Source of the DNA: Hermodice carunculata
Taxonomy: Eukaryota; Annelida; Polychaeta; Eunicida; Amphinomidae
Assembly (NCBI GenBank): GCA_964020975.1
Contig: OZ026617.1
Coordinates: 26,011,254-26,075,253, forward strand
Length of the DNA stretch: 64,000 nt
Direction of reading: 5' to 3'
Part shown: in pieces, positions 1 through 12,521 of the stretch
Position numbering within the stretch: position 1 is the stretch's first letter
Layout of the letters: each line of letters begins with the position of its first letter
Program-made: the position numbers and the translations under genes
Notes under the pieces: generated by a model
What the model saw: only the letters and a program-made list of their open reading frames with translations
Database searches by the model: none
Told to the model about the DNA's origin: nothing

Positions 1-1293
1 AAGGTCACCCTAAATTTTAAAATATTTGATCATTGGTCTAATGCATATTTGGTGTCAATTTTGTTTTGTCTCAATTTACTATCATAATAATAAATTTCAT
101 GCATTTTTTAATACCTATGATGTTCGTTCCAATAATAGCTTCCAGTGATAACACTATGACTCCACACCTCATATACTTCTATCTGTACATAATAGTCCTG
201 TACTGGAATATGGATGCTTGTCCACAAAGTCAGATGTAATGACCATCCCAACAAAATCATTTTGTGTATTCCCTGTGACCTTGAGAAAGTAGATCAAGGT
301 CATCCATATATGTTTTGTAACATTGAGCTTTCATGATACACTTTTGTAGTATATTTGGTGCAATTTGCCTTATAATTTCTCAAGATAATGAATTTTATAA
401 ATTTTACCAAATAAAAGGTCACATGTCATAGAAGTGACACTATCAGTATTGTTCAGATTGTACATAATTGCCTCCAAAATATTTCCACCAAATTTCATAA
501 GGATCCATTGGAAATCAAACACATCAGAACATTTTCAATTTTTTCACTTTTTAGCCGCTGTACTATGTAATCCACAAGGTGGCACAACCAATAACTAAAC
601 GAACACTTGTTCTTATGCATACAATATACCCAAAATTTTAAGAGGCTAACTTGAAAACTGTAGACACTATTGTGTTGACAAGCAAATGTTCACTGACTCA
701 CACATGCGATTGCATGCTCTACAACCCATGGTACCAGATCCTCATAAATTAAGTAATCTGTATTTTTGCTCATTTTTTCCTACCTGAGCAACATAATGTC
801 TTCCTCCATACAACACCTTGTTAGGGATAAGAATGTGTGGCTCTTCCCCCACTTCCCCACAAGCCCCATCCTGCTCTCAATGAAAGTGCATCTCATTCTG
901 CAGAATGTACCAGATATTGGATATGATGCTTTTACCACTTCACCTAAATTTGGACTGTGTGGATTTGCTCAATTTCTGATTCCTCAGCATTTGGTGCTGA
1001 CCCTGAGTTTCACTCAATTACAAAAACTAAACAAAAAAATATATATATTATGTGTACCTTGATATCAAAATGCAATGGTTTATGATTTTTGCAGCAAACA
1101 CATACCACACATATAAAGTCTCATCCTTGAACCGTTTGGCTACAATGGTGACTTATGCAGAAAGTTTTGTTACTGGAAACAGTGAGAGGTGTGACAGTTA
1201 AACATGCATGCAAAAAGTGCCTCAGCCATCCATCCCAATCAAGACCACAGCCTATTGTTTCAATAAATTATCTTGGGATTTGTCCTGCTTGCC

Positions 1294-1510
1294 AGTTATG
1301 GATGAGCATCCGGTTCAGTGCTATTTTGAGGGTGCTTGTAAAGATTCTATCAAGAAATACACAGGAGAGGGGGGAAAAAACAAATCAATAGTTTGTTAGC
1401 TTTCCAGAAATGTATAGTTTATGACACTTTTTATGTATATTGATTGTTTTGTAATAGAATCTTTACAAGCACCCTCAAAATAGCACTGAACCAGACGCTC
1501 ATCCTTAACT
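1294..1510. mobile_element. foldback/MITE-like element with ~57-bp terminal inverted repeats
   Basis: The left arm (1,294-1,350) and the reverse complement of the right arm (1,454-1,510) agree over about 57 bp with about five mismatches. Both contain GGTTCAGTGCTATTTTGAGG. The arms enclose about 103 bp. A related arm without its partner is seen at 60,059-60,125. The loop segment resembling TGTATAGTTTATG also recurs near 48,240. The structure fits a non-autonomous DNA element. The superfamily is not recognised and no clear target-site duplication was found. Confidence 0.65.
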
Positions 1511-2526
1511 ACCAGAGATAACACTGACCTCAACAGATTTAACCTGAACAGTACTTGACATTAAGGCAAGCCTGATTGTCCGGGACAAGTGAAATTTAAT
1601 AAGGAAAAGTAAAATTGAAAATGATAAGCCTCATTTGGACAACCAGTAATTCCCAATGGACAACCAAAGTATTTGGTACTTCTTGGACTTCAAATCAAAT
1701 GATACATTTTATCTTGAAAACAACTGTGCTGAGGAAAAAATACTTTGTATGCTCAAATAAGTCAAGGGAAATCTATTTCGATAGGTAAAATTAAATGTGA
1801 CTTTATCATCAAAACTCAACAAAGAAAATAGAAAATATCTGGATGGGAGACAATAGGTTTTTACGTACTATGTTTCAAAAGCTTCACCAGAGCTTCAAAT
1901 TTTTGCTTTCCTTACACAGGAATCCATTTTGTACATTCATTGAACATATTTTCATAAAATCTTTTCGAATTATAACCCTGAAGCTCCAACACTCCAACAG
2001 TGTGGATTAATCACCTTTCATTCACAGCTTGATACACATGGCATTTTCAGTAATTCCTCAAAATGACACTAGATGACACACTAATCAGTAAGCCTTGACA
2101 AGCACCACATGCATTCATGTTATGTTAAATAAATTCATTAATTAATTACGTACAAAGAAAAAAATACTTTTAGAGGAATTTGGAAGCTTGGGCAGAAAGG
2201 TATTTATGAAGAAATTGAAAGAGATATTTTAATGAAAGACAGGTGTGCGATCATTTTAGATAATTCTGTGGAAAAAAAACAGGCCCATCATAAGCATCAC
2301 AAAAAGCCAACACTTCACAGGATAAATTGATTTCAAAATCAAACATTTTAATTTTAAACACTGGTAAAAATTTGTATGGAATGGAACCAAATTTTTCCTT
2401 CTTTTTTTTTTCGGGGGGGGGGGGGGTCTACTCTCATGCAACATGTCAATTGTCACTTACTGTGATTTTTCTTCCACATATAACAGATGTGTACCATGAA
2501 AATTACACTGAAAGAGCAGTAACTAA

Positions 2527-3720
2527 CTAGAAAAGATTTGCTTCACAGCAAACCTGTTTGTTTGTTACAAAAAAGTTCAAGATAGAAATGTTTCTTATGC
2601 ATAAAACTTGAGAATGTGCAGGCTATGCATGGCTATATGCCATCATTAAGAAACCCCAAGTTGAAAGTTCTGTTATTGCCTTTTCCACTAGGCGGCAATA
2701 CCTCCTGATACTCTTTCTTATCTACGAGATAGCCCATTCTCACAAACCTTTGGCTAACATTTAGAATCATGTATCTCTATATGTATGGGTATTAGTTTTA
2801 AAGATATAAAAGATTTAAATGCCTTTAATTTGCATAATTTCAAAAGCTTCATATCTGAAACCATATCCATTAGATAACCCATCCTCACAAACCTACAGCT
2901 AGCATTTAGAATCATGTCTTCATCTATATTAGTTTATATAAGATCTAAATTTAAAAATGTCCCTAATTTGTATAATTTCAATAGACGCCTAATGAAATCT
3001 TTGTTCTCTCTTTTGTCACCTCATTGTGACGATTGCGCGCATGACTGAATTCATAGTTACGCTGGTCTGCTGTCACCAAGTGGGACACATACGTAGTACA
3101 GTGTATGTACAACTTCCAGTTGTTGTACAGGAAGAGGGTTGAAACAGGATGGTCTTCCTCCTACGAAATGCCTCGCACAGATGTGGCTCCTAATCTGCTG
3201 ACCGGCACACCATGTTCAGCCATTCTTTGCACCTTTGCCGGTTCTTCTTATATGGGGGAAACTGTGGAACATAACCCCACACATTCATGGATATTTGTCA
3301 AGATTCGACAATTTGCACATATCAGTGCTGCAGCCGGGTACTTTACAATTGAACACAGGCATATTTCAGGTACAGTACAACTTGAACTTGATCAAAATAT
3401 CTCTTTCAAACTTCCCCACTTTCTTCATGTCTATATACATTTTAATATGGCTGTCGGTGACCCGCTGATAGTGGTGTCCCACTTCCCACATAATACGGTT
3501 TAATCTCGTCCCGCGATCCTGGTGGTCAAAATTGGTAAACTGAATTTCATTAGGTTGGTATTGCTACAAATGTGAAAACATCTGCAGATAGTCCACTCTT
3601 ACAAACCCATAGCATGCATTTAAAATCATGTCTCTATCTCCAATAGTTCTGAAGATATCAAATATTTAAATTTTTTAATGCTTCTTATTTGCATAATTTC
3701 ACTGTCAGGTCAATTTAGCA
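2527..3720 (-). mobile_element. Helitron-like non-autonomous element, copy H1
   Basis: Read on the minus strand, the 3' end shows the hairpin TTTGCTgtgaAGCAAA, a short T-rich spacer and CTAG (2,527-2,530), followed by a host T. This is the terminal arrangement known for Helitrons. The body contains degenerate units of about 150 bp (2,740-3,000 and 3,585-3,710) with the phrases 'cctcacaaacctacagct', 'agaatcatgtct' and 'aatttgcataatttca'. The stretch 3,010-3,570 interrupts the units and is unrelated to them. The 5' end is not defined. No Rep/helicase coding sequence is present. Confidence 0.55.
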
Positions 3721-3771
3721 TTTCTAGGTACCACACAGTCAGGTCAATTTAGCATTTCTAGGTACCACACA
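3704..3771. repeat. perfect 34-bp tandem duplication
   Basis: Two adjacent identical 34-bp copies (3,704-3,737 and 3,738-3,771) begin GTCAGGTCAATTTAGCA. Perfect identity points to a recent duplication, or to an assembly artefact. It lies at the edge of the Helitron-like element H1. Confidence 0.9.
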
Positions 3772-4856
3772 GTCCGAGAAAGGTTCTGGACAAAATCATG
3801 GCAAAATAAATAAAGCAAGAATTCCAGAGAAAACAATATGTTTCTGTTGGCACACTGACATACATAAAACTGAAAAAAATAATAAATATGTTACAAAGAG
3901 AACAGGTAGGTCTGCATTTGTAAATATTGATAAATTGGTATTTGCAGCCAATGGTGCAAAAACATGGGACAAGTAAATATCTATTTAGATTCTGTGTGGA
4001 GAAGTAACTTTCCCAGGGGACAAGTAAATTTGGTCTCTAACTTGTCCTACGACAAGTGGCCAAAATCCTTAAAGTAAAGCTCTGCTGTACTGTAAAGAAA
4101 TAACATGAACCTTGTGCGCTCCAGCTCTCTTTTATAAGATTTTACATGTTTTCATGAAACAGAGAGGTAGAGATTGACTCAGGCGTAGACCTATATTGCA
4201 TCCACATAAAATCCTGACAAGTATCATCTCTGATAACCGATGTGCTGGGAAGGTCTTTTCAAACTCCACTTCAATGGATACAAATTAATTTACAATTATG
4301 TACCCAGATGTAAATATGTGTACATGCATACATGCACACATACAACAATGAAAGCAATTAATTCAACATATAAATACAATAATGGCAGCTTCAACAATTC
4401 TGGAAATTCTACTCAGAAAATTTTGAACTTGAAAGACATTAACTATTTCCAACCTTGACTCATGAACATGAAGCTATCATTCTCAATAATGCACGTATCA
4501 TCTAGAATTTATTCATTTAAGCATGCAAAATGAAATAAAGACAAAGTGCAGATTTAAATGACTTTGGAAATGTGTATGTTAAACAGCTTGAAGACAGTGT
4601 CTTCATATTGGCCCCCAGTACCACAGTGACAGGTTATTGACAAGACAGTCACCAAAGCCCTTCTCAGCCCTCTCAACAAGCTTACCGTCTTCCCAATGGG
4701 CCCACGAGATGACTTAGTTCAAAACCACCCTAAACCTACAACTGTAATTGATATAGAATACTTGAAATTCCTGGAAGTGGACATGACAATTTACCCTAAC
4801 CAATAATTTGGGGGGGGGGGGGGGGCGCAGATGTTTGGGTCTGCTCTTTGTATAGA

Positions 4857-5110
4857 TTTAACTCATTCCATACCAGTTCCCCGATTTTTCCCTATATTTA
4901 CCTAGATTTAGGACGACAATTGCATATTTAAATTCTTCACGAAAAGAGCTTTCATTCAAGTACCAACATGCCTATAGTCTTAAGTCAGTGGTTCTGGCAC
5001 TGCCTGGCAAGTCATGCTGCAGCTGCCACAAGGGCAACTGCAGCATAACTCACCAGGCAGTACCAGAACCACTGACCAAGGCCTGTGACCATAGTATGGA
5101 ATGAGTTAAA
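4857..5110. mobile_element. TTAA-flanked MITE with internal palindrome, copy M1
   Basis: The terminal inverted repeat TTTAACTCATTCCATAC is found at 4,857-4,873 and inverted at 5,094-5,110. Each end begins with TTAA, the target sequence used by piggyBac-type transposases. A second, longer palindrome lies inside (4,987-5,073; arms of about 41 bp with about five mismatches, starting AGTGGTTCTGG). The element is 254 bp long and non-coding. Assignment to piggyBac is inference from TTAA and the TIR style. Confidence 0.7.
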
Positions 5111-8100
5111 GTCTACAACTTTCTTGTGCTTTGGTCACTGGTGATGACCACAGTAGTGTTATGAAGTATCCATGGATGCACAGGCAGCAATGCAAACATT
5201 TCAGATGGCCTCACTCTTTCCTGCTTACAATACAGCACACAGCCAGCAACTTATCTAGTATAACTTTGCAACTAGAGTGGGTTTACCCTGAAGGATTTTT
5301 GCAACAAGGCTTCTTTGAAACTGTGTTCCAATGATGACATACCCCCCCCCCCCATCCCTATCACATGCTCTAACTGTAGCACACCCTATACTTTTGAAAT
5401 TCAACTATTGTGTGAATGTTTTACAAGTTGCTTTCAGAGGCATCTGATCTTGCAAAACTATCTAGGCCAGCACTATACATTGCTAGCCAATGGATATAAA
5501 TGTGATTTGGCTAATACCATTTTGTAACCTTCAGCAAGTTTGGCTTACTAACAACTTCAGATTGAAAAAAGTGTCAAAAATTAATCTTGGAATAATTTCA
5601 AGGTACTCAAAAGATTACTTGGGTATAAAAGACGGTAACTTAGATAAATTGTTGTTAAGTGAGAATCTGGTTTCGGGGGGGGGGGGGAGGGGAGACAGAA
5701 TGTTAACACCGTGACTCACCCTGGTTGTTATAATGAAGTTTCACTACATGTTACACTTGAATGTCCTGATATCAAGCACTGACCATAAAACAGGCCTAAC
5801 CTTTGAATCTTCCAATGTCAGTCCATATAGCTTAATTTCTAAATTATGTACATGTATGTCATGTTTAAACTATAGGCCTTACAAAGTCTTTTTATTCTAC
5901 ATGATGATGCAATGGTTCCTAAGATACACTTAATCTGTATTAAGATGATTTATAAACATTAAGCTACATGCATCTTCCTTTTCCATGTCATGACAAGTTT
6001 GTTGTTTAAATCTGGAATATTTCTCATGTAGGGTTGGGATGAAATACTAACCCTGTACTGTATTGTGATATGTTCCTTGTGTATCAAATTTTCATGACAC
6101 TATAAATACTTCAATTTTACCATTTATATAATTTGTGTATTTTATATGAAGAAATTTAAGAAAACCATTCCTTTATGGAGATGAACAGCCAATAACACAC
6201 AATTCATAGCCTACATCATCAATTCATTGCTGGTGTATGTAGACACAGCACAATGATTCAGCAGAACACCAGCACAGAGGCTGTGATATTGACTGTTCCA
6301 GGTAAATTCAAAGAGTGTGATCACTGTATACACTCTCATGAATCGTGATACATGGCTCTGTACTGAAATACTACCATGATCCAGAAATGAGTAATGATAC
6401 CCAACCCTATTCCAATGTTATTTGGCAGCATATTACAGTGGTCTCTCTCGAAAAAAGGAGCATTCCTTCTGCAAAGGACAGGCTGCCTTATATAAGGGAC
6501 AGCCTTTCCAGACTGAAGGTATATCTTTTTGGAAACATTTGATTCAAGTGTTCTACATTCCTCCACAACACTGATTGGACAGCAGATCAACTACTCTTTA
6601 TTATGCAATTCTGAATACACTCAAACCACGATGCCTCAGACATGCTGAATGTTAACACTGTTCCTCTCAATGTTTATTCACATGTCCAGATACTTGAATC
6701 ACTCTTACTACATGTGCTAAACAGTAAAAACAGCACACGTATGTTCACAATTACAGGATATTCATAAATACCACAACAATTTAACAAATCACAAACACTA
6801 TTACTCCGAGGCATGCTTCAGCGTTGGGAGGATGGGCACTAACAAATGTATGGCATGTACCAAACGTTATGGCACCACTCTTTCACGTTCTACAATTTTC
6901 CTTTAGTCCCACACAAATAAGTGACTGGTTATCAAACTGAATGAGAAATTGACAGTACCTTTTGCAACAAAAGATGAAAAGGCTTATTTTGGTCAGCATG
7001 ATGAATACTGTAACAACAAATTAATTCAAGGAAAGACCTATAGGATCACTGACTTATGTGTCATAAACTGAAGTGATCATTGGAGTTCCATTATTTAAAA
7101 TTCAACTTTTGTTTAGCATGTTTACACTACCACTGAACAGGTGAAGTTTATGAAGACATATCATCTTATGTCTGTTGGTCTTGGACACAGTGCCATCCGT
7201 TCACAATTCTTCACACTGTGATAAACATTTAGAATAGCAAACCTATGTTCGACATTTGTATGCTTGTTTTCCTAGTCACCCAAGCTTTACTAATCTCTTT
7301 GAACAAGAGACGCTTTTCAAGGAATACATGTTACAGTAATGCATGGGTTAACAGTCTGCTGTCTGCAGATTCTACATTTTGTCTGTCGTCACGTCATGGC
7401 CCCACCCCTTGACAATTATGAATCTTAAAGCACCAATTAAAACTCTTTTAGGCCTGCCTTAAATTTTCAGTTTGGTGCACCATACCTGATGTGCTCAAAA
7501 CATTGAAGTTGAATTTTTTTTCACAATTGCAAAGCAAGTTTTTTCCCTGTAGCTAAATGTCAACACTTTCAGAGCCAGATTTATCATTAGGGTACTAGCA
7601 CCATTATTCATGGATACAGACCGAGTCTAGGAACTTTTTACTGGTTCCTAGTTTGCCCATTTTTCAAATAAGTTGTGAATTCCTCTCAGCTCAAAACACT
7701 ACAGTCTTTGGAAATCACTGACTTCTAGCATCAAAATCAATCAAATAAAAACAAACACAAGCGCTAAATATATCATCCATGTTGTAAAATATCCCTCACA
7801 TTATTATGAAGGAGGAATGCTTGTGCTGTGCAACTCTACGGAGGTGAATCTTGTAATTTTTCCACACAAAAAAATAATCGTCTGTATGTGGCACTCACGG
7901 TGGCAGCCATTTTGGCAGTGCAGGCTCATGGGAACTCACGACCCTAATTTGCATACTGAGTAAACGACTGTCAGTGCAAATGAACTTCCATGCAATCTTG
8001 TTAGATTGTTTGGTAATGCCCATGTGGGACTTACTCACGAAAAGCCCACACAGCAAGTTTTTGTCAGAATGAAGATACTTATCAGGGATCGAAATAATGT

Positions 8101-8954
8101 CAATCCTTATCCGAGAATTGAGTTTTCTAGTAGGAGGAACAATTTGTTTGACCTCTCAGTCCTTGGCTTTGGATCAAGGAGCTGAAAATTTCAGGCTCCT
8201 TATGTTGACTGACAGGACTTACTGTCTCAATTGTTAAAGCTTTCATCAGTTTGGGCTTTTAACCAAGACAAGGTCATGAATTTATTGACTAGATGGGACT
8301 GACCAGAGTCTGAGGACTGGCAAGTATCAGAAAGCTGGACCAATAGATCCTCCGAGTTTATTTCAACCCTGCTAATGCATGAATTTAATGATCTAGCCGC
8401 CATCACTTCTAACAGGGCACATGTGTGTTGTCCGTGCCTGATGAGAATCAAAGGTTGTTAGTTGTGGAACTGCAATCCAAACTTGTAATCTAATTTATCA
8501 CAAGTCCAAAAGATCATTTCACTACTAAAATAAGATACTAATGCACAAGTTTAGTGATCTAATGATAAACATTTCTCACTGAGATCATGAGTTGTCCACA
8601 GCAGATCCATGGAATAAGTTTTTGTCACCTTCTGTCAATCAATTCCTAGTTTACATCCACTCTGATGCCGCTGACTGCGTGCCCAGGTACAAGTACATAC
8701 AAAGCTTGAAAAACCCTGGGGCATGCAGATCTTTTTCAGAAATTTTTTTGGAGCTTTTCCTTAGTAAATTGTTTCCACCCATTATACTCAAGAACAGGAC
8801 TTTTACCCAATATTACACGGAAACCCAACTCATAGGTACATGTAAAAAATTAGCTGATAAAATAAAAAAAAGTAGATGTCCATGCCTTCACTTAGTCTGA
8901 GAACTCTTCCCTCATCTTCCAAGTTTATCTTGTTTATCACAGATTTGTTCTCCA

Positions 8955-9187
8955 TTAACTCTTTCCCTTGAATAAAGACTGAGTCAACAGCTTTCCTTGG
9001 CATGGGTTGGGCAATCAGTGCCCAACCCATGCCCAGGAAAGCTGCTGACCTGGGGCACTGTATCTTGACAAGTCTCATCTGCAGTTCTCATTCATTTTTT
9101 TGTTTTTTTTTCGTTTTTACTGACACTGAAGCAGATGACATTGGACCACCAGCTAGTTTTGGCCAATTTAAGAGGGAAAAGGGTTAA
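8955..9187. mobile_element. TTAA-flanked MITE with internal palindrome, copy M2
   Basis: The left end TTAACTCTTTCCCTTGAA matches the inverted right end TTAACCCTTTTCCCTCTTAA. The inner palindrome (8,983-9,049) pairs GTCAACAGCTTTCCTTGGCA with its complement around a short loop. The TTAACCCTTT start resembles piggyBac-type ends known from vertebrates. Copy M4 carries the same ends and core in the opposite orientation. The element is 233 bp and non-coding. Confidence 0.75.
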
Positions 9188-11408
9188 TAATAATGTCCTC
9201 ATTGCAGTCTACTATTTGGTACATTTATACATGCCATTAAAAAAAAAGAAAACCCTCCCTGCCAAATCCAAAATTTTCAAGGCCCTGTTATACTAACCAA
9301 ATATTTTTTAGGCTGGCTTCAACATCACAGTCATGTACCATTGAACATACATGTAGCTTGTTTCTGAATGATGATGCAAAAATGGCTAGAAATTTATTTC
9401 TTTGTGACATTAGAGGCTTTATCTGCTTGATGTTTACTTCACATCCCACAGATTATGTCAAGGCTAATTACACTGTAAAAATTATGCCACATATTATGCA
9501 TGTAGTTTGAAGTTTTCAATAGTCACTCAAACAAATGGTCATATTTTATGTCATACATTACAATAATGTGCCATGATGTAAAACATGTCCTTTCTTAACC
9601 CTGAAACTAACTTTTAATCCACCTATGTACAGCCTGAAGCAACAGTAAGATTCATTTCTGGTTCAGTAAGAACCTCAAAAAAATCAAACTACATGTACTA
9701 GATACGAGTATAAAAAAATTGTTACACTTCGATGAAAATACAGGAACAAACTGCACATTACTGTGCCATTTCTACATTACTTACAGCACTTGGTTTTCAA
9801 TCAAAGATTGCTTTTGGTTCATTCAAAGAGCTCAAACTGTGCTTGCAATCAATTGTTCAGGGCCAGAATTTCGGTGAGAATCTGAGAATCCATTCTCGTA
9901 AAGATACTCCTAACTTGTCTTTCTAAAAAAAAGAAACTAATTTACAAAAATCCGAATAGATTCTCGCAAAATTTTGCAAAATTCTGGCACTGTTGTTAAA
10001 TTTCTTTTTAATCCGTAACACTAGGAAGAGGACTGGGACATGAATTTTTTCCTTTACTTGTGCTTCAATGTGCCAAAGTCACGGTCTAGGGATTAATTTA
10101 GTCCTGAAGGTTTTCACCTCAAATCTTGGGTCTGCTTTTTGACAAAATACTGATTACTGATTTAATTCAATAACTAACTGTCTTTGGCTTGTCATCACAA
10201 AATTACCCAATTTGCATCACCAGTCAGTGAGATGTTTAATAAAGTGCACATGTATGTAATTGATTTGTAGAGTGACCAAACATTCCATTTCTTTTGAGAG
10301 TAAAGTTACTGATGGCAAATTATGTTATTGCCAGTCTGAATGACCATCTAGTTTAAATCCAAAGTCATTATTAACTCTTTTTTTTCCACACATACAGCTA
10401 AGATGTCTGTTGCCTGTACATTGTAGTTTTACATTTTAACAAGTTGAGGTACACATTGTGCCCAAAATATCACAGCATACAATATATACACACACATACA
10501 TATATATATTTATATACATATGAGTGTATAAGTAGCCTGATATTTTTTTTTTATTCATTTAGCACCCAATTTAAGATTATTAGCTTATCTGAAATTTGCC
10601 ACAGAAATAGCTGAATGACAGACATCCTAAAACTTACAATTCCTTTTTTGTCAATAGATTAATTACTGTCTTTGAGCAATAAATCTTCCTGGTATGATGT
10701 AAGAAACATGTATAGGTCTGATAATAAACCTGCTTGGGTATTATGCAACTGTAACAAAGCTGTATGTGTTCATATTCAACATTTACAAGTTATATATGAT
10801 TTAGCATCTAAAAAATAATGTCTTTGTACATGTTGCTGTGATGGCCAGATATATGGGTTATAAAAATCTATTATGGTCTCTTCCACAATTTAGTCTATTT
10901 AAATTAGGCTCATCACTTTTGTATCAAATGGTTAATGAGAAACAAGTTGTTATTTCTGTTTGGCCTAATTTACTTACGATCAATACTGAAAATCTGCATC
11001 AATAATCGGATAATAGTCGACTGCAGCTTGCAACAATTATGTTATCTGGGCCACATAAGTGCAATTGAATTGACATCCAGGTCAGCCTTCAAATCAAAAG
11101 TTGATAGATATAACCTACCCCTGGCCTAGAGGCATGTGTCAAGTTGCTCATCCTGTATGTCTGCCCCCACCCACACAACCCCGCCTTCTCCCAGTGTTTA
11201 TTTACCAGCATGTTCTGCAGCCTGCGACAGACTTGAACACTTCATGTCGGTGCTACACACGCATTCTAATTCGTACATCAAGCCTTGCGATACTGTTCTG
11301 TATTTTCGACAGATATGCATCTAATTGCACAATATCAACATATGAGGTACGAAACTATTGATACTATCTGTGACACGAGTCCGTCTCATAACCAGGAATT
11401 ATGATGCA

Positions 11409-11417
11409 AAAGGATAC
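11409..11417 (-). promoter_or_regulatory. U12-type 5' splice site of CRTC intron 3
   Basis: The first nine intron bases on the minus strand are GTATCCTTT, identical to the consensus of minor-spliceosome GT-AG introns. The exon boundary is fixed independently by protein similarity. The matching branch site and acceptor are not in the window or were not found. Confidence 0.75.
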
Positions 11418-11543
11418 GCGTTTGTCAAACGGGAAAACTTTTCCCCTGTTGTGACTCTGTAATTGTCGATTCCTCTCCCGGTGTAACCTGTCCACCAGAG
11501 TTTGTCTGCCCTGTTTCATGTCTTCTAGATTGTGCAAAGCACT
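11418..11543 (-). CDS. CRTC: CRTC coding exon 3
   Basis: The exon has 42 codons, [10 protein letters not shown] to VFPFDKR, including [12 protein letters not shown]. The acceptor is TTTTTCAG before AGTGCT. In human CRTC1 the equivalent region ends near PLSVDKH, matching FPFDKR here, which places the donor at CGC before GTATCCTTT. That donor is of the U12 class. Both ends are in phase 0. Confidence 0.88.
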
Positions 11544-12041
11544 CTGAAAAAGCAACAATTGCGGATATAATAATAACACAGCTGATGAAAATATCAGGAT
11601 GAAAATCGAAAACACGTCCGCCATGTTCGTTGGTGTGGGCCATGAAATCGGAAATGGTTGTTCAAAATCGCATACCTGTAGATCTACCGAGTTAGTTCCT
11701 AGTTGGTTGACATTGGGTAAAGAACCTCCTCTGTATGCTCCTAAATTCTGTGCTATGTGCAACTGCTGTTTCTGATACGCTCCCTGTTAAAACACAAAAG
11801 AGACATGGTGAGTATTGAGGGTTTGTCAGCGACAACATTCACTTTGGGACACACAGACATAGAACCATCGACACAACTCTTCTCACGTCTACAGTCCGTT
11901 TAAAGCAATTTCCACCAAATGGAAACTTACCCTAGTTGCTCCAGACACTTCTCTCATTATAGCTTCAAAAGCAGCCGTTTCCTCGGCCTGCTTTTGGTTA
12001 TGCAACGCGATCTTTTCGCTGAACTTCCGCGGATTCGCCAT
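11418..12041 (-). CDS. CRTC: CREB-regulated transcription coactivator, 5' part (three exons)
   Basis: This is the start of a CRTC/TORC gene, a coactivator that moves from cytoplasm to nucleus when dephosphorylated and binds the bZIP region of CREB. Three exons, all joined in phase 0, give 115 residues. They begin [20 protein letters not shown], which is almost identical to the CREB-binding N terminus of animal CRTCs. The blocks [13 protein letters not shown] and [12 protein letters not shown] follow in the family order (human CRTC1: [24 protein letters not shown]). The serine in [10 protein letters not shown] corresponds to one of the conserved phosphoserines of the family. The central regulatory and C-terminal activation regions are not in the window. 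The start codon fits the family and sits in the context CCACCATAATGG. Invertebrates usually carry a single CRTC gene, so no paralogue number is given. Recognition is from memory of the family, without alignment. Confidence 0.93.
11676..11783 (-). CDS. CRTC: CRTC coding exon 2
   Basis: The exon has 36 codons, [12 protein letters not shown] to TNSVDLQ, and carries the diagnostic [13 protein letters not shown] block. The acceptor is TTTTAACAG before GGAGCG, and the donor is CAG before GTATGC. Both junctions are in phase 0. Intron 2 is 132 bp (11,544-11,675). Confidence 0.92.
11931..12041 (-). CDS. CRTC: CRTC coding exon 1
   Basis: This exon encodes 37 residues, [10 protein letters not shown] to REVSGATR, the core of the CREB-binding domain. 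It ends AGG before a good donor, GTAAGT (minus strand, 11,930 downward). The open frame extends upstream of this ATG, but only this start matches the family. Intron 1 is 147 bp (11,784-11,930). Confidence 0.93.
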
Positions 12042-12260
12042 TATGGTGGCAGAAAACGACAACCTTGTTGTGATTCTGGCAATGCAGGGGGTCTTCAGTG
12101 TAACAAACCAATGAGCAGGTTTTATTCTTGTCATGTGACATTAAACTTGACCAGGTGGCAGCACAATCGATTTAACATGCAGTCGCACTCAAAGCAGGTG
12201 CTTGCATTCACCCTCAGCCATACAGAAATGATAGGATCAGAAATCAACATAATATCTGTG
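12042..12260 (-). promoter_or_regulatory. likely CRTC 5' UTR and proximal promoter
   Basis: This is the region directly upstream of the CRTC start codon. It contains CCAAT (plus strand, near 12,107) and the palindromic E-box/M-box GTCATGTGAC at 12,130-12,139. No TATA box or full CRE (TGACGTCA) is seen. The promoter role is inferred from position only. Confidence 0.4.
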
Positions 12261-12516
12261 TGCTAAAATAAATCACGATTAAACTAAGTTCGTCTTTTCA
12301 ATACTTTTTTTGCAGTCGGGCTCCAAATATAACCTCAGACAACTAAAATTATCAATATTATTTACAACTTTGTCCCAAACAACTGGCAATGGGCAGGGGA
12401 GAAAAAAGAGCAGGTCCGTAATTAGTCAATTTAGTGTGTATCAAAATACATCGATGCACCTGATACGTTATACATGTCTGTGTGTCGGGACAGACATATT
12501 GTTTTTTCTGCAGGAA

Positions 12517-12521
<5 letters not shown>

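Larger units (their letters stand above)
1..11417 (-). other. CRTC intron 3 (partial; continues beyond left edge)
   Basis: Everything left of the third CRTC exon appears to be one intron, because I could not find a following exon on the minus strand. The motifs expected next in CRTC proteins (the SIK/AMPK-site block resembling WRRTNSDSALHQ and the GSLPDLT block) were looked for and not seen. The stretch holds a foldback element near 1.3 kb, a Helitron-like element at 2.5-3.7 kb, two MITEs, a 34-bp tandem duplication and runs of 12-16 G or C near 2,413, 4,810, 5,342 and 5,675. Positions 230-430 hold loose AGGTCA/TGACCT-type short repeats. The gaps 1,511-2,526, 5,111-8,954 and 9,188-11,417 show no gene or recognisable element. 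A small undetected exon cannot be excluded. Confidence 0.6.

Noticed and set aside
3105-3503. 132-codon open frame on the plus strand.
   Set aside because: No family resemblance, no coding-like pattern, overlapped by another frame and lying within a disrupted repeat; a chance open frame.
4632-4806. Plus-strand open stretch of 57 codons without ATG (VIDKTVTKALLSPLNK...).
   Set aside because: It looks protein-like but matches no family I know, and has no convincing splice sites or start. A chance frame or old repeat is more likely.
6250-6301. Plus-strand open piece ending VILTVPG before GTAAAT, resembling the LLLTVPG motif of CRTC proteins.
   Set aside because: It lies on the strand opposite to the CRTC exons and has no matching context; treated as coincidence.
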